Shown in pieces: positions 1 to 11,591 of a stretch of DNA of 64,000 bases. This DNA is from Vesta saturnalis. Its lineage: Eukaryota; Arthropoda; Insecta; Coleoptera; Lampyridae. A program made the translations under genes and the position numbers. Numbering within the stretch: the first letter of the stretch is position 1; the number at the start of each line of letters is the position of its first letter. The stretch is from contig JARFJB010000379.1 in NCBI GenBank assembly GCA_036346205.1, forward strand, positions 2,659,501 through 2,723,500, written 5' to 3'. The notes under the pieces were generated by a model that saw nothing but the letters and a program-made list of their open reading frames with translations, had not been told where the DNA came from and searched no databases.

Positions 1-215
1 AACTGTAACCATTTTTGTTTGTCACCTCGTTATTTTGTGCATGTTTGAGCTAAGTTGTGTTCTTATTAACTTGTTAATGAAAATTGTTATTAAAAGTTTT
101 GTTTTATGATAATTTTAAGACTTAAGCAGCTGTATTCCCTTTACTTACTTTTACATTTTTCTTCAACCGCCTATATGGGAAAAATTGCACATTGTTTAAG
201 ATTGTTCAAAGAATA

Positions 216-217
<2 letters not shown>

Positions 218-261
<44 letters not shown>
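218..261. repeat. (TA)n microsatellite
   Basis: Uninterrupted TA dinucleotide tract directly abutting the left end of the foldback element at 262. It is probably the preferred TA insertion target rather than a functional unit. Confidence 0.95.
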
Positions 262-264
<3 letters not shown>

Positions 265-971
265 GGTGTTCTAAAAGTCCATCAGAAACTCCGGGAGGAG
301 ATTCTACGAGCTAAAATAATAGCAGTTTGTAAGGAAATTTTTTTTAGGATTGTCAGTTGTTTGCAAGTTACGGCTTGTCAAAGACCAATTTTTTTATTTT
401 ATTTATTAACGATTTTGGTTTTACAAAGAGATAGCGTTAGATAGCGGAATTACACGAACAAAGTATGACAGATTCTCCTATTTTATAATAATAATAATAA
501 TAATAATACATTTTATTTGTCCAACAGAAACCAGTACCAATTACAGGACAAACTGAAAAAAAAAACTAAATATAAATACATAAACACCAATACAAGAGAA
601 AATACTACACACAGTTGCATTTATCGGCTTGAATAAAGAGCACATAATTTTTTCTAATATTGTTTCTCTTTATAATAATGTTCATATTTTTGCTATGTTT
701 GGCAAGAGAAAAAAGTTATCAAAAAACAAATTTTGAGTTTTTAGGTAAAGTGCCCTCTAACGGCGCAGAATGGAACTTTTTATTAATAGAACTTGATCTA
801 ATTAGTGTCAATACTAATCGACCTTAAACTCAGAAGTTATTTAAAAGAAAGTTTAAAAATCGGCCTTTGACAAGCCGTAACTTGCAAACAAATGACAATT
901 CGAAAAAGATTTCCTTACAAACTGCTATTATTTTAGCTCCTCCCGGAGTTTCCTGATGGACTTTTAGAACA

Positions 972-973
<2 letters not shown>
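262..973. mobile_element. Foldback element (MITE-like), CAGGGTGTTC end
   Basis: Two inverted arms of about 130 bp (262-395 and 845-973) match closely: both carry the GTGTTCTAAAAGTCC end, a CTCCGGGAGGAG block and a block with TTGCAAGTTACGGCTTGTC. The unit sits between two TA tracts, as expected for an element that targets TA. The outer CAG is present on the left and worn away on the right. The middle (396-844) holds a TAA microsatellite at about 481-509 and no coding sequence. It is probably a non-autonomous mariner-superfamily derivative; the family assignment is inference. Confidence 0.8.
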
Positions 974-1028
<55 letters not shown>

Positions 1029-1034
1029 ATATAT
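974..1034. repeat. (TA)n microsatellite
   Basis: TA tract on the right flank of the foldback element, interrupted once around 1018-1024. Confidence 0.95.
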
Positions 1035-3492
1035 TATGTAAATATAATTATTTATTTTAATAAGTGTAAAACTGGGGGATAGAGTTCTAATATTTGAATT
1101 TATGGCAAATCAAAATATAACTATTTAACTTTTTAATTATAAATAAATTAATGTGTATGCATGAAATCATAAAATTTTTATTCCACACCAGGAAATGTTC
1201 ATGTTAATAATTTAATAGTAATTTGCAATTATTTGTTTCACCGTGTAACAGGCTTCTACGTAATTGGCAAAATGTACGCATGCGTTGCGTCATTGCTCAA
1301 TTCAAAAATTTCACCAACGATCTATTACTTAGCGAGTACAATTTTGATTTTCTTTATTTCAAATTAAAATATTTATGGTTACACCTGTTCATTACCTTTC
1401 CAGGTATTGATACACATCGTTGCACAACAAATACACATAAATTCAGAAAACAAAACATAAACACAGGTCATTAAAAGAATAATCAATGCAATATATTGGG
1501 TTACGATAGCAAAATAAACACATGTGTTGTTATAATCTCCAATAAATGGTCACCTCAAGCTTGTTCCATATTACCATTGGATGTAAAACTTCTTTCCATC
1601 TAACGATGATACTGCCTTCCTGTCACAAATGGTACTGCTTAACTTCCATAAATTCATCCAGCTGCACTAACTTGTGATATGTCTTCTTTTCGGTAAATAC
1701 GTTGCACTTACGTAATGTGCTCATTTACTTTTGTAGTCGCACTTTATTTTTCTTTGAATATTTAAATATTGATTTAAATGTTTATTAATTTGTCGATTAG
1801 ACTTATTTTTATTCTTTCATAAAGTTTTATATTTACTATCACTTTTATTTTAGATGCCGATTTGAAATTACTTTTATTTTATAACCTCCATCATTTTCGA
1901 AAAAAAATAAACATCACATCCAAAACATCAGAAGAAATTTTATTTACATCAAAAAATTCACATCAACCGATGTTGAAACAAGATTTCGAAATGAAACAAT
2001 ACAATAATGTCGAAAATTATAACCGGTAACCTAAGTTATTTGTTATATCAATTGTTTCTGAAATCTCAAACTCTATGTTGATCGCGGCTCACTTCCGATA
2101 ATGTTAATGAAAATTCTTACATGTAACGAATACACTATAAGCACTATGACTTTTTAGTCACACAAAATTAAAATTATAAAAAAGTAAGAGAGCGAGAAAT
2201 CAGGAGCAATTCCTTATATACTTTTCTCATGGATACCAAAGCTTTCAATTTTTTTTTACATTACATACAAAAGATCCTTGCATTTGATTGGTCTAAACAA
2301 AAAAATTAAATTAACTAAAACATAAATTATGCCATAACTTTGTCAACTCACTTGAGATTTGTTTTTAAATACATTTTTTGATTCAGGGCAAAATTTTACA
2401 TAAATAGACATCTCACATGCTATACTTCGCTTCATGAATTTACATTTTGACACTTTACTACCTAAAATTACTAATATCTAACAAATTCTATATTTACAAC
2501 TACACTGAAGACATATTCAGCTTCTGCATAAAAAACTTTATAAGAATACATTGATTTCTATCCATTTTTCATAGTTTTAACAAAATTTATACTTCAATAG
2601 CTTAAATTTAGGTACTTAACCTAACTTTTCTAAATTTATGTTAATGTTAAATTCTATGTGAAAATGAGGGAAACCTATTATTATATGCTTTCATAATTTA
2701 ATCTGAACTTATCTTATCCTATATAAACTATAAATTTAAAAAATTCTTAACTATTGTACTTAACCTAACTTTATATAATTTAATTTTACCTTGCTTTTTA
2801 AACGTCTATATCGCTTGTAATGTTTATATAATATGTTCCTACATATGTCTCTAAACCCATCACTGTTTTTCTGTACTCTATAGTTCCTAATTTTGTCTTT
2901 TCACACTTTCACAATGTTAGCATATTTAGTAAATTTTTGTACACAGATTGTATTTATATTGTAAATATCACATTGCACAAAAGTTCTTAGCTATGTTTCT
3001 AAGTCACTAACTTCTTATGCACTTTTGAAACACTTAGTTTGTGAATTACCAATATACTGCCTTCGTACCATAACCCTTTTTATAGTTCGCAGAGTTTTAT
3101 GCATTGTACCTATTACTATACATGTTTTACACATTAGAATCATTGTACTTCATGTAATCAATATCTGTTATGTATTCAAATTCTTAATTAAATTGATTTA
3201 AATGTGAAATTTCTTATTCAACTTAAACGAAACTGAACGTGCACACTAATATGTATCGTGTTAACCTTTTTTACATGCTACTGCCATAGCTCATTGCTTT
3301 TATGAATATAACATCATTTTGCAAACCCCACAAAGCCTGTTTTGTTGTATCACAATCATATTTTTATACTCGTGTACTATATTTTCTCATAACGGAGTGC
3401 ATAACTTCTTCGACTTTATATGAACTCACATACTATATATTATTTGAGCTCGATAAAACTACCCCCTCTATTATACCTATTTACAACTATCG

Positions 3493-3494
<2 letters not shown>
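1035..3494. other. No supported gene
   Basis: AT-rich sequence with many stops in all frames. I see no protein family, tRNA or clear inverted repeat. A short phrase with CTTAACCTAACTTT occurs twice (about 2611 and 2758), which is too little to define a repeat family. Confidence 0.6.

Positions 3495-3549
<55 letters not shown>
3495..3549. repeat. (TA)n microsatellite
   Basis: Pure TA tract of about 55 bp. Reading frames through it give runs of Tyr-Ile, which are not real protein. Confidence 0.95.
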
Positions 3550-3552
<3 letters not shown>

Positions 3553-3834
3553 ATGACAAAAATATAATTTCTATAGACATAAAATTATGATCAATCATAA
3601 ACAATAATTAAATTGGTTTGAGATCAGTTAACCCATCTCGAGCTTTCTGAGTTAGTGGATGAATCTCCACAAATCTACTACTTTTTTTAGTCGTCGGACA
3701 TTCCACTACTAAATGTTGACTGGTTTTAGTTATACAAATCGGTATGGGTAAGTACAAGAGTGCAATACAAAGGTAGTTATGGATCTTACAATATGAAAAT
3801 TTGAAAAAGAAAAAGAAAAAAAAACTATTTCACT

Positions 3835-4690
3835 ATGAAAAGGATAATTCATAGTTTTGGCAGCCAATTAGATAATTATACACATGTCTTTTAAAAACAT
3901 TTGTTGGCATGTATTTAAAAGTATTTGGTAGGCTGTTGTAATATTTGGAAATATATGAAACCGATCTCACAAACAGTTTAGTCGCGTGGAAAGGAGGGAT
4001 AATTATCAGGTTATGTCTAGGATTAGAACTAAATTTTATTCTATCGAATAGGTAAGTCGGATCATTATTAAGGTTTATGAAATAGCATCAACCAGTGATA
4101 TTTGCATCTGTTAGTCATATTTAGCCGTCTCAGCTCTTAATTTATATATGATCAAACTTCCTGATGACATACATGCATGCAGGCATTTCGAATCTTTTAA
4201 ATTCGTCTAAAATCATTATTGTTAATACACATACCATAAATGCAATCACAATAATTAAATTGTAAAAGAACCAAGGTTAAAAATAGCAACGTTTTAAGCT
4301 TTGTACAAACAACGTGTCGAATACAATAAATCAATTGTAAATTACTAAAAGCTTTACTTGTAATTCAAATCCAAGTTCTTTAGAAAAACTTCATGTATAA
4401 GTTTGGTACTAAAGTAGAACCTTGAGATGTGCCTAACTGCGCAGAGATTTTATCGTTCGGTACAACATATTGTGTTCTTCCAGACCAAAAGCGTTCAATT
4501 AAATGACGAGCGTCAGTACTGAAACCAATATAATGTAAGATGCCAACCAATATTTGGTGGTTAATTGTGTCGAAGGCTTTGCAGAAGTCTAATAATACTA
4601 AAGATGACAGTTTTCCAGTGTCAACAGCAGTTAAAATAGTGTCAATGACGTTTTGTAACGAAGTTGTAGAACTGTAACCGGGTCGCAAAC
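3835..4690 (-). pseudogene. LINE reverse transcriptase fragment (jockey/CR1-like)
   Basis: On the minus strand, 4690 to about 4380 encodes a clear stretch of non-LTR reverse transcriptase: LRPGYSSTTSLQNV, then the catalytic-box context LLDFCKAFDTINHQ, then QLGTSQGSTLVP, the template-grip motif. From about 4070 to 3835 the same strand encodes a typical LINE ORF2 C-terminus (FSSNPRHNLIIIPPFH, then KYYNSLPNTF). The YADD box and thumb that should lie between are missing, so there is an internal deletion around 4100-4380. The 5' part of the ORF is also absent. Domain identity is firm; the clade is a guess. Confidence 0.85.
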
Positions 4691-4754
4691 CGTCAATACC
4701 TAGGTATGATAATTATCCATGGGATGTTTTCAATGTAAGTTTGATGTAACTAGT

Positions 4755-5175
4755 TAGGTGTACAAATAATTTTCAGAGTTTTTTTTATCAAGAATTGAGC
4801 ATTTATTGTGAAAGAGCGGAACCTAGTCTTGATCGAGTAATGCTTCCAAATCCGCATTTTTGTACACCTTCAGCCTTCCGTCCGTTCTTTATCTTCGATG
4901 TCAAATTCACCGTTCTTAAACTATTGATACCACTCACGACATCTTCTCTCACTTAAGGCAGCTTCATCATATGCTTCTACTAGCAACTCTCCATCTCAGC
5001 TGCCTCGACACGTTCACACACTAAAGAATATACTGATAAAAAAATTACTAATATTAAGGTTGTGTTGACAGATGTCCAACCTTATGATAATGACGTTTCA
5101 CATCTGACAATTTTAACCATAACTTACTAGTGGCGCCAACTTTTGTCAAACAGCGGAAACTTATTTGTACACCTA
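4755..5175 (-). mobile_element. Internally deleted classical mariner
   Basis: Both ends carry the same TIR, TAGGTGTACAAATAA at 4755 and its reverse complement ending at 5175. On the minus strand between them lie pieces of a classical mariner transposase N-terminal half (RRCREWYQ, KNGEFDIEDKER, NADLEALLDQD) followed almost at once by sequence leading to the far TIR. The catalytic DDD domain has been lost. At about 420 bp against roughly 1.3 kb for an intact mariner, this is a dead deletion derivative. Stops and shifts also break the remaining frame. Confidence 0.8.
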
Positions 5176-6869
5176 TGCATTTTCCTGCATATAATTAAAA
5201 ATGAATGGATTTAATTGGATGTTTTTGACAAAAAAATTTTGGAATAAAGAATCAAAGTACAAACATAAACAATTGGATATTTTATATCAATGGCTTTCGA
5301 AACACCATTCACACCAACAGCAATAAAAATAATAGAAATTCCAGTGAGAAAAAATTAAATTTTACCGATACGTAATTCTTAGATGCAATTATATTATTGA
5401 TATTTATAAATGTGAATGAGATAACTTATTGATAGGTTTCGATGCGAATATAAATATTTTAAAAGTAGGATGTTTACAAGATAAAATAGAAATTCATACA
5501 AATTTTAGTGCAAATGTGAAAGGAATGTCCTAACAATTTCATCATTAGGTGTATGTTTGGTAGTTTTAAATATTGCAATTATATTGTTCCACATTTTTTT
5601 CATATATTTCCTAAAATTTTTTTAATGGGAAACAGTTTTTAAGCGCAAGCAAAAAGCTAGCCTGTATAACTGCTGGATTATTGCATTTTAAATGGTATTT
5701 TGGAAAATGTACGCATTAAAAAAAATACCGGATAGAACTAATTTTTTTTGGTGTAATAGTTATTGTTCCAAGAGTATACGAAATGTACTAAAACCATTTA
5801 ATAATTTCGCATACATATTTGAAATTATTAACGCTAACGGACTCAGCATTCCCTCAGAAAAGGAAACAGTACATATTAGTGTAGGTAATATAAAATTCCC
5901 AAATTCAAATCGATTGGATTGTAACCCCAAGCGCCTTAAATTAAAACGTAGAGGAAAAAATCTATCATTAATATTTGTCGCGATTATGATGACTTATTTG
6001 CTAGTTATCGACTTGCGTGTACGGATATTGTGACACGTTCTACTACAACGAAATCAAATATTGCAACGTATAGATTACCATAACATCAGAAAAATGAGGT
6101 CAAAAACCAAATTGAAAACCGTTCTGTGGCGAAATTATAGTATAGTAATTATAGTTAAAAAATTCTCTATTTTATTAGTTCCCAAAAAGAACAACGAATA
6201 AGATATGACAATGTCTAAGTAACTGATATTTGTGATGTCTGGATTGCAATTGATATTGATATTATTTCTGTAAACTACAAATTAAAGGTAAATATATTTA
6301 TACGGCTTCGGTCGATTAAGACTTTATTATTAACGTTAGAAAAAATGTTTCAGACAAAAGTTGTAGACAGCAGTAGCTTTTATATTTCAAAATTAATATA
6401 TCTCTACAGGGTGTTAAGCAAAGAACCAGTCACTAAACCTGTATTTTTTAATAGTACACACTGTATATTATTGTATTTTTCAATTCTGATCACTTTTTCA
6501 CTATAGCACACAATAGGTTATATTGAGTGCTTTAAAAATTAGAGCCATTTGAATGTAATATTTTTTATGGATTTTCTGTAGCCGATTAGGGTGGAAATAT
6601 TCACACATGATTAGGTAATCAAAAATTTTGTGATAATTACTATATAGTATAAGTTATACTTATTATAGTATAAGTATGTAAGTATAACGTCATTCGATTT
6701 CTTTGATGTTGTCCTGCCATTTCTATTTATCATTCCTTATACCTAAATTCTAATTATCGCAGCTCTTTGTTTAAAACAGATCATTTTCAATTAATTTTGA
6801 GTTGGCTGTAAAAAAAAAGAAAAACTGAAAATAATATTACTCCTACATTATGTTAACGTTACAGCACAG
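5176..6869. other. No supported gene
   Basis: AT-rich. An open frame at 5692-6033 (+) has no recognisable family and low-complexity composition. A CAGGGTGTTAAGC phrase at 6409 resembles the end of the TA-targeting elements and may be the left end of the transposase relic that follows, but I found no matching right end. Confidence 0.5.
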
Positions 6870-7725
6870 TTCAGTGTTATGGACTCAGAGAAATTGCAAT
6901 ACGCGAAGTGGTGCGACAGTTTAACGAGAGGTTTCCCAACACCAATCTTACACTTATGACTTGCATTTCTTGCAACTGGCAGCGGTCTTAACGTTAAGAA
7001 AGAAATAAAGAAATGTGATGAAAACGATGCCGCAACTATTGTTGCTATTGATTCCGTGGAAGAACATCCCAGAGTATCATTGAGGGAACGTTCACGTAAT
7101 CTTAATGCAAAGAATTTATAAATCCAACAATGTAAAGCCATTCAAACCAAAATTTGTATGTACACATTATTGAAGAAGGTGATGCAGGCCGTAGATTATT
7201 ATTTTGTCTTACCGTCGGGGAGAAATATATTGTAGAACGAAATTTTTATAAAAACATCATATTTTCAGACGAAGCAACTTTTGCTACAAATGACGTTATT
7301 TCGTCTCAAAATTGTCGCTACTGGTCTACAGAAAATCCAAACTTTGGGATCAATTATAGTATTACCAAAAAGTGAATGTGTGGTGTGCCGTTTCATATCG
7401 TCTTGGACCTTCCTTCATAGAGGGACGGTTAAATCAGTATCTACAGCTACCTTACAGATTCAGGGAAGAGTACTTACATGACTTGCTGCTGACAGAAAGA
7501 CAAGCAATTTATTTCCAGCAAGACGGATGTCCTGCACATTCGATAGCACGCGTAGCTAAGTGGATAAATGTGGTGTTTCGAGAAAAGTGGATAGCTAGAA
7601 ATGGTCCGATTGCGTGGCATCTAAGGTCGCCCTACCTGACGATATCAATTTTTTTTATGGGGTCGCCTCAAACAACTGGTTTACCATCAGCCAATACCAT
7701 AAAGAGTGGCGGTTATGTTGAATAA
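6870..7725 (+). pseudogene. Mariner-like (IS630/Tc1/mariner) transposase relic
   Basis: Broken + strand coding sequence. The N-terminal helix-turn-helix region is readable from about 6885 (REVVRQFNERFPNTNLTL), then DAATIVAIDSVEEHPRVS and VKPFKPKF. The DDE domain follows: FSDEATFATNDV with the first catalytic Asp (about 7270), WCAVSY, YFQQDGCPAHS with the second Asp (about 7520), and a decayed RSPYLTIS where WPPRSPDLTPLDF is expected. At least three frame changes are needed. The reverse-strand open frame at 6848-7141 is a shadow. The family is the insect transposase type whose N-terminus is called DUF4817. It is inactive. Confidence 0.85.
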
Positions 7726-8034
7726 ATAATTTATTGTAGATCAATGTTATTATTACTTTTCGTAAGTTAAATTTGTTGTAAATACTATTTGTTTCGCTAA
7801 ATGTTGTTCAAATAGAATTTTTAAAAAATACAATTTATTTTGTTTAATCTGAAAAATAGCGGTTTAATCAAAGTAGGTAGAACTTCCTGAAATTTTGCAT
7901 AAGGCCATAATCACTGATTATGAACAACTTAGTAAAATTTTTCCGCATCATGAACAAAAAGGGTACTTTACCTTACAAAAAAATAGTTTTCTCTTCACTA
8001 TCAAGACCTCTTGTAACATCAATCCTGGGACACG

Positions 8035-8037
<3 letters not shown>
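7726..8037. other. No supported gene
   Basis: AT-rich spacer between the transposase relic and a TA tract; no recognisable feature. Confidence 0.5.

Positions 8038-8099
<62 letters not shown>
8038..8099. repeat. (TA)n microsatellite
   Basis: TA tract of about 60 bp. It generates Tyr-Ile open frames on both strands that are not genes. Confidence 0.95.
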
Positions 8100-8103
<4 letters not shown>

Positions 8104-8889
8104 GACTTTTTTTAATACCCACAAAACGAACACAACGATATCAACATGCGTTGAAGAGGACGAAGACTTCTGAGTAGCGCATCACCAAACAAACGCAATA
8201 CTTTGAATACTTTATTATTTTATCGTAATATTGTAATTTCTATTATATCATATATATATACAATGTGTCCCAAATTCGCTTCTCTATAAAGGGATCTCGG
8301 CTTCTGTTATACTTACGGCAAAGGCTAAATGGGGAAAGTTTTAGAGGAAGCTTAGAGCATTCGATATCCGGTTTCAGATTTACGATCGGTCAATTGGTTA
8401 TGATCGGCGAAAAAACGAACACTGTGAGATTATTCGGACAATTTTTTAAGACGAATAAGATGGCGTGTATGACATGTCACAGTCGTCTTTTGTTATCCCA
8501 CAATCTGCCTCAACTTTCATATTTCTTATTGCCGCCATATTGGATTTTTCGATTTTTTGAAAGAGCGTATTATTTCCAGTTTAGTGATGTCTCACAACTG
8601 CATAAAAGATTAGAGTTTCATCGAAATATCACACTTTCTAAAGTTAGGTCTTATTTATTATTAGTAGGCCATGATTTATTTGTCGCAAAATAACATTAAT
8701 AAATAATGTATAAAATTCTTTGAATTTTCAATAAAACATGAAATTAAATAACGACCTCTCAAAAAGACAGATGTTTTGGGACAAATTCCCAGCTATGAGT
8801 GTGTTAAAAATAAAGTCAGAAAAATCATCATTAATTTAATTAATACTTGAACTTTTGAACAACCTACAATAAAATTCCAATTACAATTA

Positions 8890-10028
8890 ATTTACAGATT
8901 TGCAAAATGACGTCCATTTACATCGAGACATTTTTGACAATTGGTGACTGTTTTTCATACAACCCTAGCAAGTGTATTTCCGTTAACACTATTTCTAAAT
9001 GTATCCAAAACTCTCTGTCTCAGGATTTCTGTGGTCGCAGGAGAATCAAACTCGTAGACCTCATTCTTTGTGTGACCCCAGAGGTAGAAATCCAAGGGCG
9101 AAAGGTCAGGGGATCTAGGAGGTCAAGATATTGGACCATTTAATCCAATAATTCTTTCATCAAACTGCTCCCTTAAGAAGTTCCTGACTTGAATGGTGTT
9201 GTGTGCCGGACATCCATCCTGTTGAAACCAAGTTCTTCTGAACTCATCTTCGGTTAGAGTAGCTCGTAAAGCCGGCACAACCTGGTTTCGCAAAAGCTCT
9301 AGATACCTCTGTCCGTTTAAGTTATAGTCAAACAAAAATGGTCCTATAAGTCAATTTCCTACAATGATTAATAATTTATAATACATAGGTGCCCAATTAA
9401 AATAGGTAAGTTAGATTAAATTACCAATAATCCCACACCAAACGTTACTTCCAAATCTGGTCTGTAGACGTCTCTCTGCCACTTCGTGAGGGTTTTCTAT
9501 AGCCCAATGATGAATGTTGTGCTTATTAAAAACTCCACAATTCGTAAACCTACTCTCATCAGACCATAAGACATGATTAACAAAATCGGGATTTTCATTA
9601 CACATTCTAGTATACCACTCGCAGAAGTGCATTCTTCTTGGAAAATCAGTTTCCTTAAGTCCTTGAACTATTGTGGGTTTGTATGGATAGTAGTTATTCT
9701 TTTTTAACACTCTTTGTACCGTTGATTTTGATACACGAATTTCCCGTTCTACCGTTCTTACCGATGCACTGGGGTTTTCGTTGACAGCTTGTAAAATGTT
9801 TCTGTCACGATTTTCATTATCAATATTGTATCCGCTTTTAGGTTGTTCGAAGGCCCCATAGTTAATTAAATTAATTACAATTTTTCTGAAGTGGGTTTTA
9901 TGAGGTTGCCGTCGTTCGGGGTACATCTCCAAATACCTCGCTGAGGTAATGTCGGCGTTTCTGTTTGACTGCAAGTAAAGCGCTAACATGCCAAACTTTT
10001 CTTCATTTGAATAGGAAATACCGGCCAT
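8890..10028 (-). pseudogene. Mariner-like transposase in the 8.3-10.7 kb element
   Basis: The ATG at 10028 opens MAGISYSNEEKFGMLAL, an N-terminal HTH with YPERRQPHKTHF, then SVRTVEREIRVSKSTVQRVL and the first catalytic Asp in LWSDESRFTN. A 67-82 bp non-coding interruption follows CGIIGN (see the intron entry). The frame then resumes with FLFDYNLNGQRYL, the second Asp in FQQDGCPAHN, and the third in PPRSPDLSPLDFYLWGH. A TGA replaces the Trp before PPRSPDL (about 9126), and another stop sits near the C-terminus, which ends about 8892 (NGRHFANL). All three catalytic Asp are present, so only a few point changes have killed it. Confidence 0.85.
9359..9425 (-). other. Putative mini-intron in mariner-like transposase
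   Basis: On the minus strand, coding sequence reaches ATTATTG and meets a GTAATT donor at 9425. Acceptors end at 9359 (TTGTAAG) or 9344 (TTATAG). Splicing to either restores the family order GIIG...IGPF, but the first acceptor leaves one TGA and the second drops about five residues. It could instead be a small insertion, because GNLI-like sequence occurs on both sides. Confidence 0.45.
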
Positions 10029-10653
10029 TTTCAACAGGCTTTTACAATTTGTGTGTCACGTTTATGATTTTAATGACAGAAAAGCGACTACTTATGAAAG
10101 TACTACTTTGAATTATTTAACGTCAAAGTCGAGCCACCTTATATCGAAAAAATGAAACCCAATTTTACTGTTAATAAATCATGTTCTACTAATAATAATA
10201 AATAAGACCTAACTTTAGAAAGTGTGATATTTCGATGAAACTCTAATCTTTTATGCACTTGTGAGACATCACTAAACTGGAAATATTGCGCTCTTTCCAA
10301 AAATCGAAAAATCCAATATGGCGGCCATAAGAAAAATGAAAGTTGAGGCAGATTGTGGGATAACAAAAGACGATTGTGACATGTCATACACGCCATCTTA
10401 TTCGTCTTAAAAAATTGTCCGCATAATCTCACATTGTGACTGCTGTCAAATTAACCATTTCGGATTTACTGGCAAAAAACGAAATCCGCCATTTTCGGTT
10501 TTTCGCCGATATTTTCAAAACCAATTGACCGATCGTAAATCTGAAACCGGATATCGAATGCTCTAAGCCTCCTCTAAAACTTTCCCCATTTAATCTTTGC
10601 CGTAAGTATAACAGAAGCCGAGATCACTTTATAGAGAAGCGAATTTGGGACAC

Positions 10654-10655
<2 letters not shown>

Positions 10656-10747
<92 letters not shown>
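10656..10747. repeat. (TA)n microsatellite
   Basis: The longest TA tract in the window (about 90 bp), directly abutting the right end of the long-TIR element. Confidence 0.95.
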
Positions 10748-10749
<2 letters not shown>

Positions 10750-11130
10750 TGTGTAGATATAAATATCTCACTTACGAATCTTTAAAACTACGATTTTACA
10801 GCGTTTTAATTCACAGTAACACTTTTATGGTCGTTGTTAATAATTGTTTATGACTGACTTGCAGCAATTGCTTGTGCTTTTAAGATTTAACCAGCGTTTA
10901 CTCTTTTACGCTGTCAACAACCGACTATGTTTCGCGTCTTTGTTAACGTCTCCTTTTCTACGCACACGTACTTAATCTAAATAACTTAATTCTACAATAT
11001 AGAAGGTAATTTTCATAAAGCATTTTATACAGGGTACTGCAGAGTAATAAATCTTATATACCAAAGGTATATTCAGAAACACTAAACCTTCCCCACAATG
11101 TATATATATATATTGAAATTTAATGCAACA
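10748..11130. other. No supported gene
   Basis: No coding signal. It precedes the hammerhead motif and may include the rest of the retroelement that carried it. Confidence 0.5.
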
Positions 11131-11135
11131 TAACA

Positions 11136-11178
11136 GATAGGTGACTAGTTTCGACACACAGTGTCATCTTCAGACCTT
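11136..11178 (-). ncRNA. Hammerhead ribozyme motif
   Basis: Read on the minus strand from 11177: a stem I strand AGGT, core CTGAAGA (11173-11167), stem II GACAC/GTGTC with a TGT loop, core GAAA (11152-11149), a minimal stem III C(TA)G, the cleavage triplet GTC, then ACCT closing stem I. All conserved hammerhead core bases are present. A one- or two-pair stem III is typical of the small hammerheads in Penelope-like elements and retrozymes. No coding part of such an element is visible nearby. Confidence 0.7.
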
Positions 11179-11528
11179 AAAAGATATCCAGTAAAAGATA
11201 TCAGGTTTAAGCAAGACCTAAATTATGTGTTGAAGTACATAACCAGGAAAAAGGAAAACAAGGATTCTCCTTAATCAGATAATTCTATCAAATGGCAGTT
11301 TCAATTATGATGTTACAATAATGTTTTTACCATACAAGTTGACAAACAAATTAAATGAATGCAAAAATTGTTTTTGAGTCCTAGAAGAGGCATTCGTGCG
11401 ACTTAATAGTCATTCAAAAATTTACGCCTATTACAGTATAAGCGATAATCCTATAAGTAGAGGAAAAATTAAATTTAAAGTTAAAAACTTTCAAATTGTG
11501 TTTTGACCTACATAATTGAAATTGGAAA

Positions 11529-11591
11529 AATTCTCCTTAATTAAGTTAATCAAAAGAAAATTTCTTTTGATTAACTTAATTAAGGAGAATT
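11529..11591. repeat. 63-bp perfect palindrome
   Basis: Two 31-bp arms (11529-11559 and 11561-11591) are exact reverse complements around one A. Each arm contains CTCCTTAATTAAGTTAATC. A diverged half-copy occurs near 11264-11290 (ATTCTCCTTAATCAG). The palindrome touches the start of the Myb-like gene of the Harbinger element. Confidence 0.95.

Larger units (their letters stand above)
8262..10656. mobile_element. 2.4 kb mariner-like element with ~430-bp TIRs
   Basis: The ends AATGTGTCCCAAATTCGC (8262) and its reverse complement (to 10656) open into long inverted arms, 8262-8690 and 10139-10656. They share blocks such as CGGCTTCTGTTATACTT and GATGGCGTGTATGACATGTC. The right arm has about 75 bp, containing a GGATTTACTGGC block, that the left arm lacks. 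TA-rich sequence flanks both sides, consistent with TA target duplication. The minus-strand transposase below lies between the arms, so this is a near full-length, recently autonomous copy. Confidence 0.85.

Noticed and set aside
106..444. Open frames rich in Tyr-Ile (also at 3302-3556 and 7895-8177)
   Set aside because: They run through TA microsatellites and foldback arms; no protein family.
5692..6033. 113-codon open frame
   Set aside because: No recognisable domain, AT-driven composition, no splice or neighbour support.
6848..7141. 97-codon minus-strand open frame
   Set aside because: Shadow of the + strand mariner-like transposase N-terminus.
8265..8693. 142-codon open frame and its inverted partner at 10139-10432
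   Set aside because: Both are the two arms of one long TIR; open by chance and mirrored.
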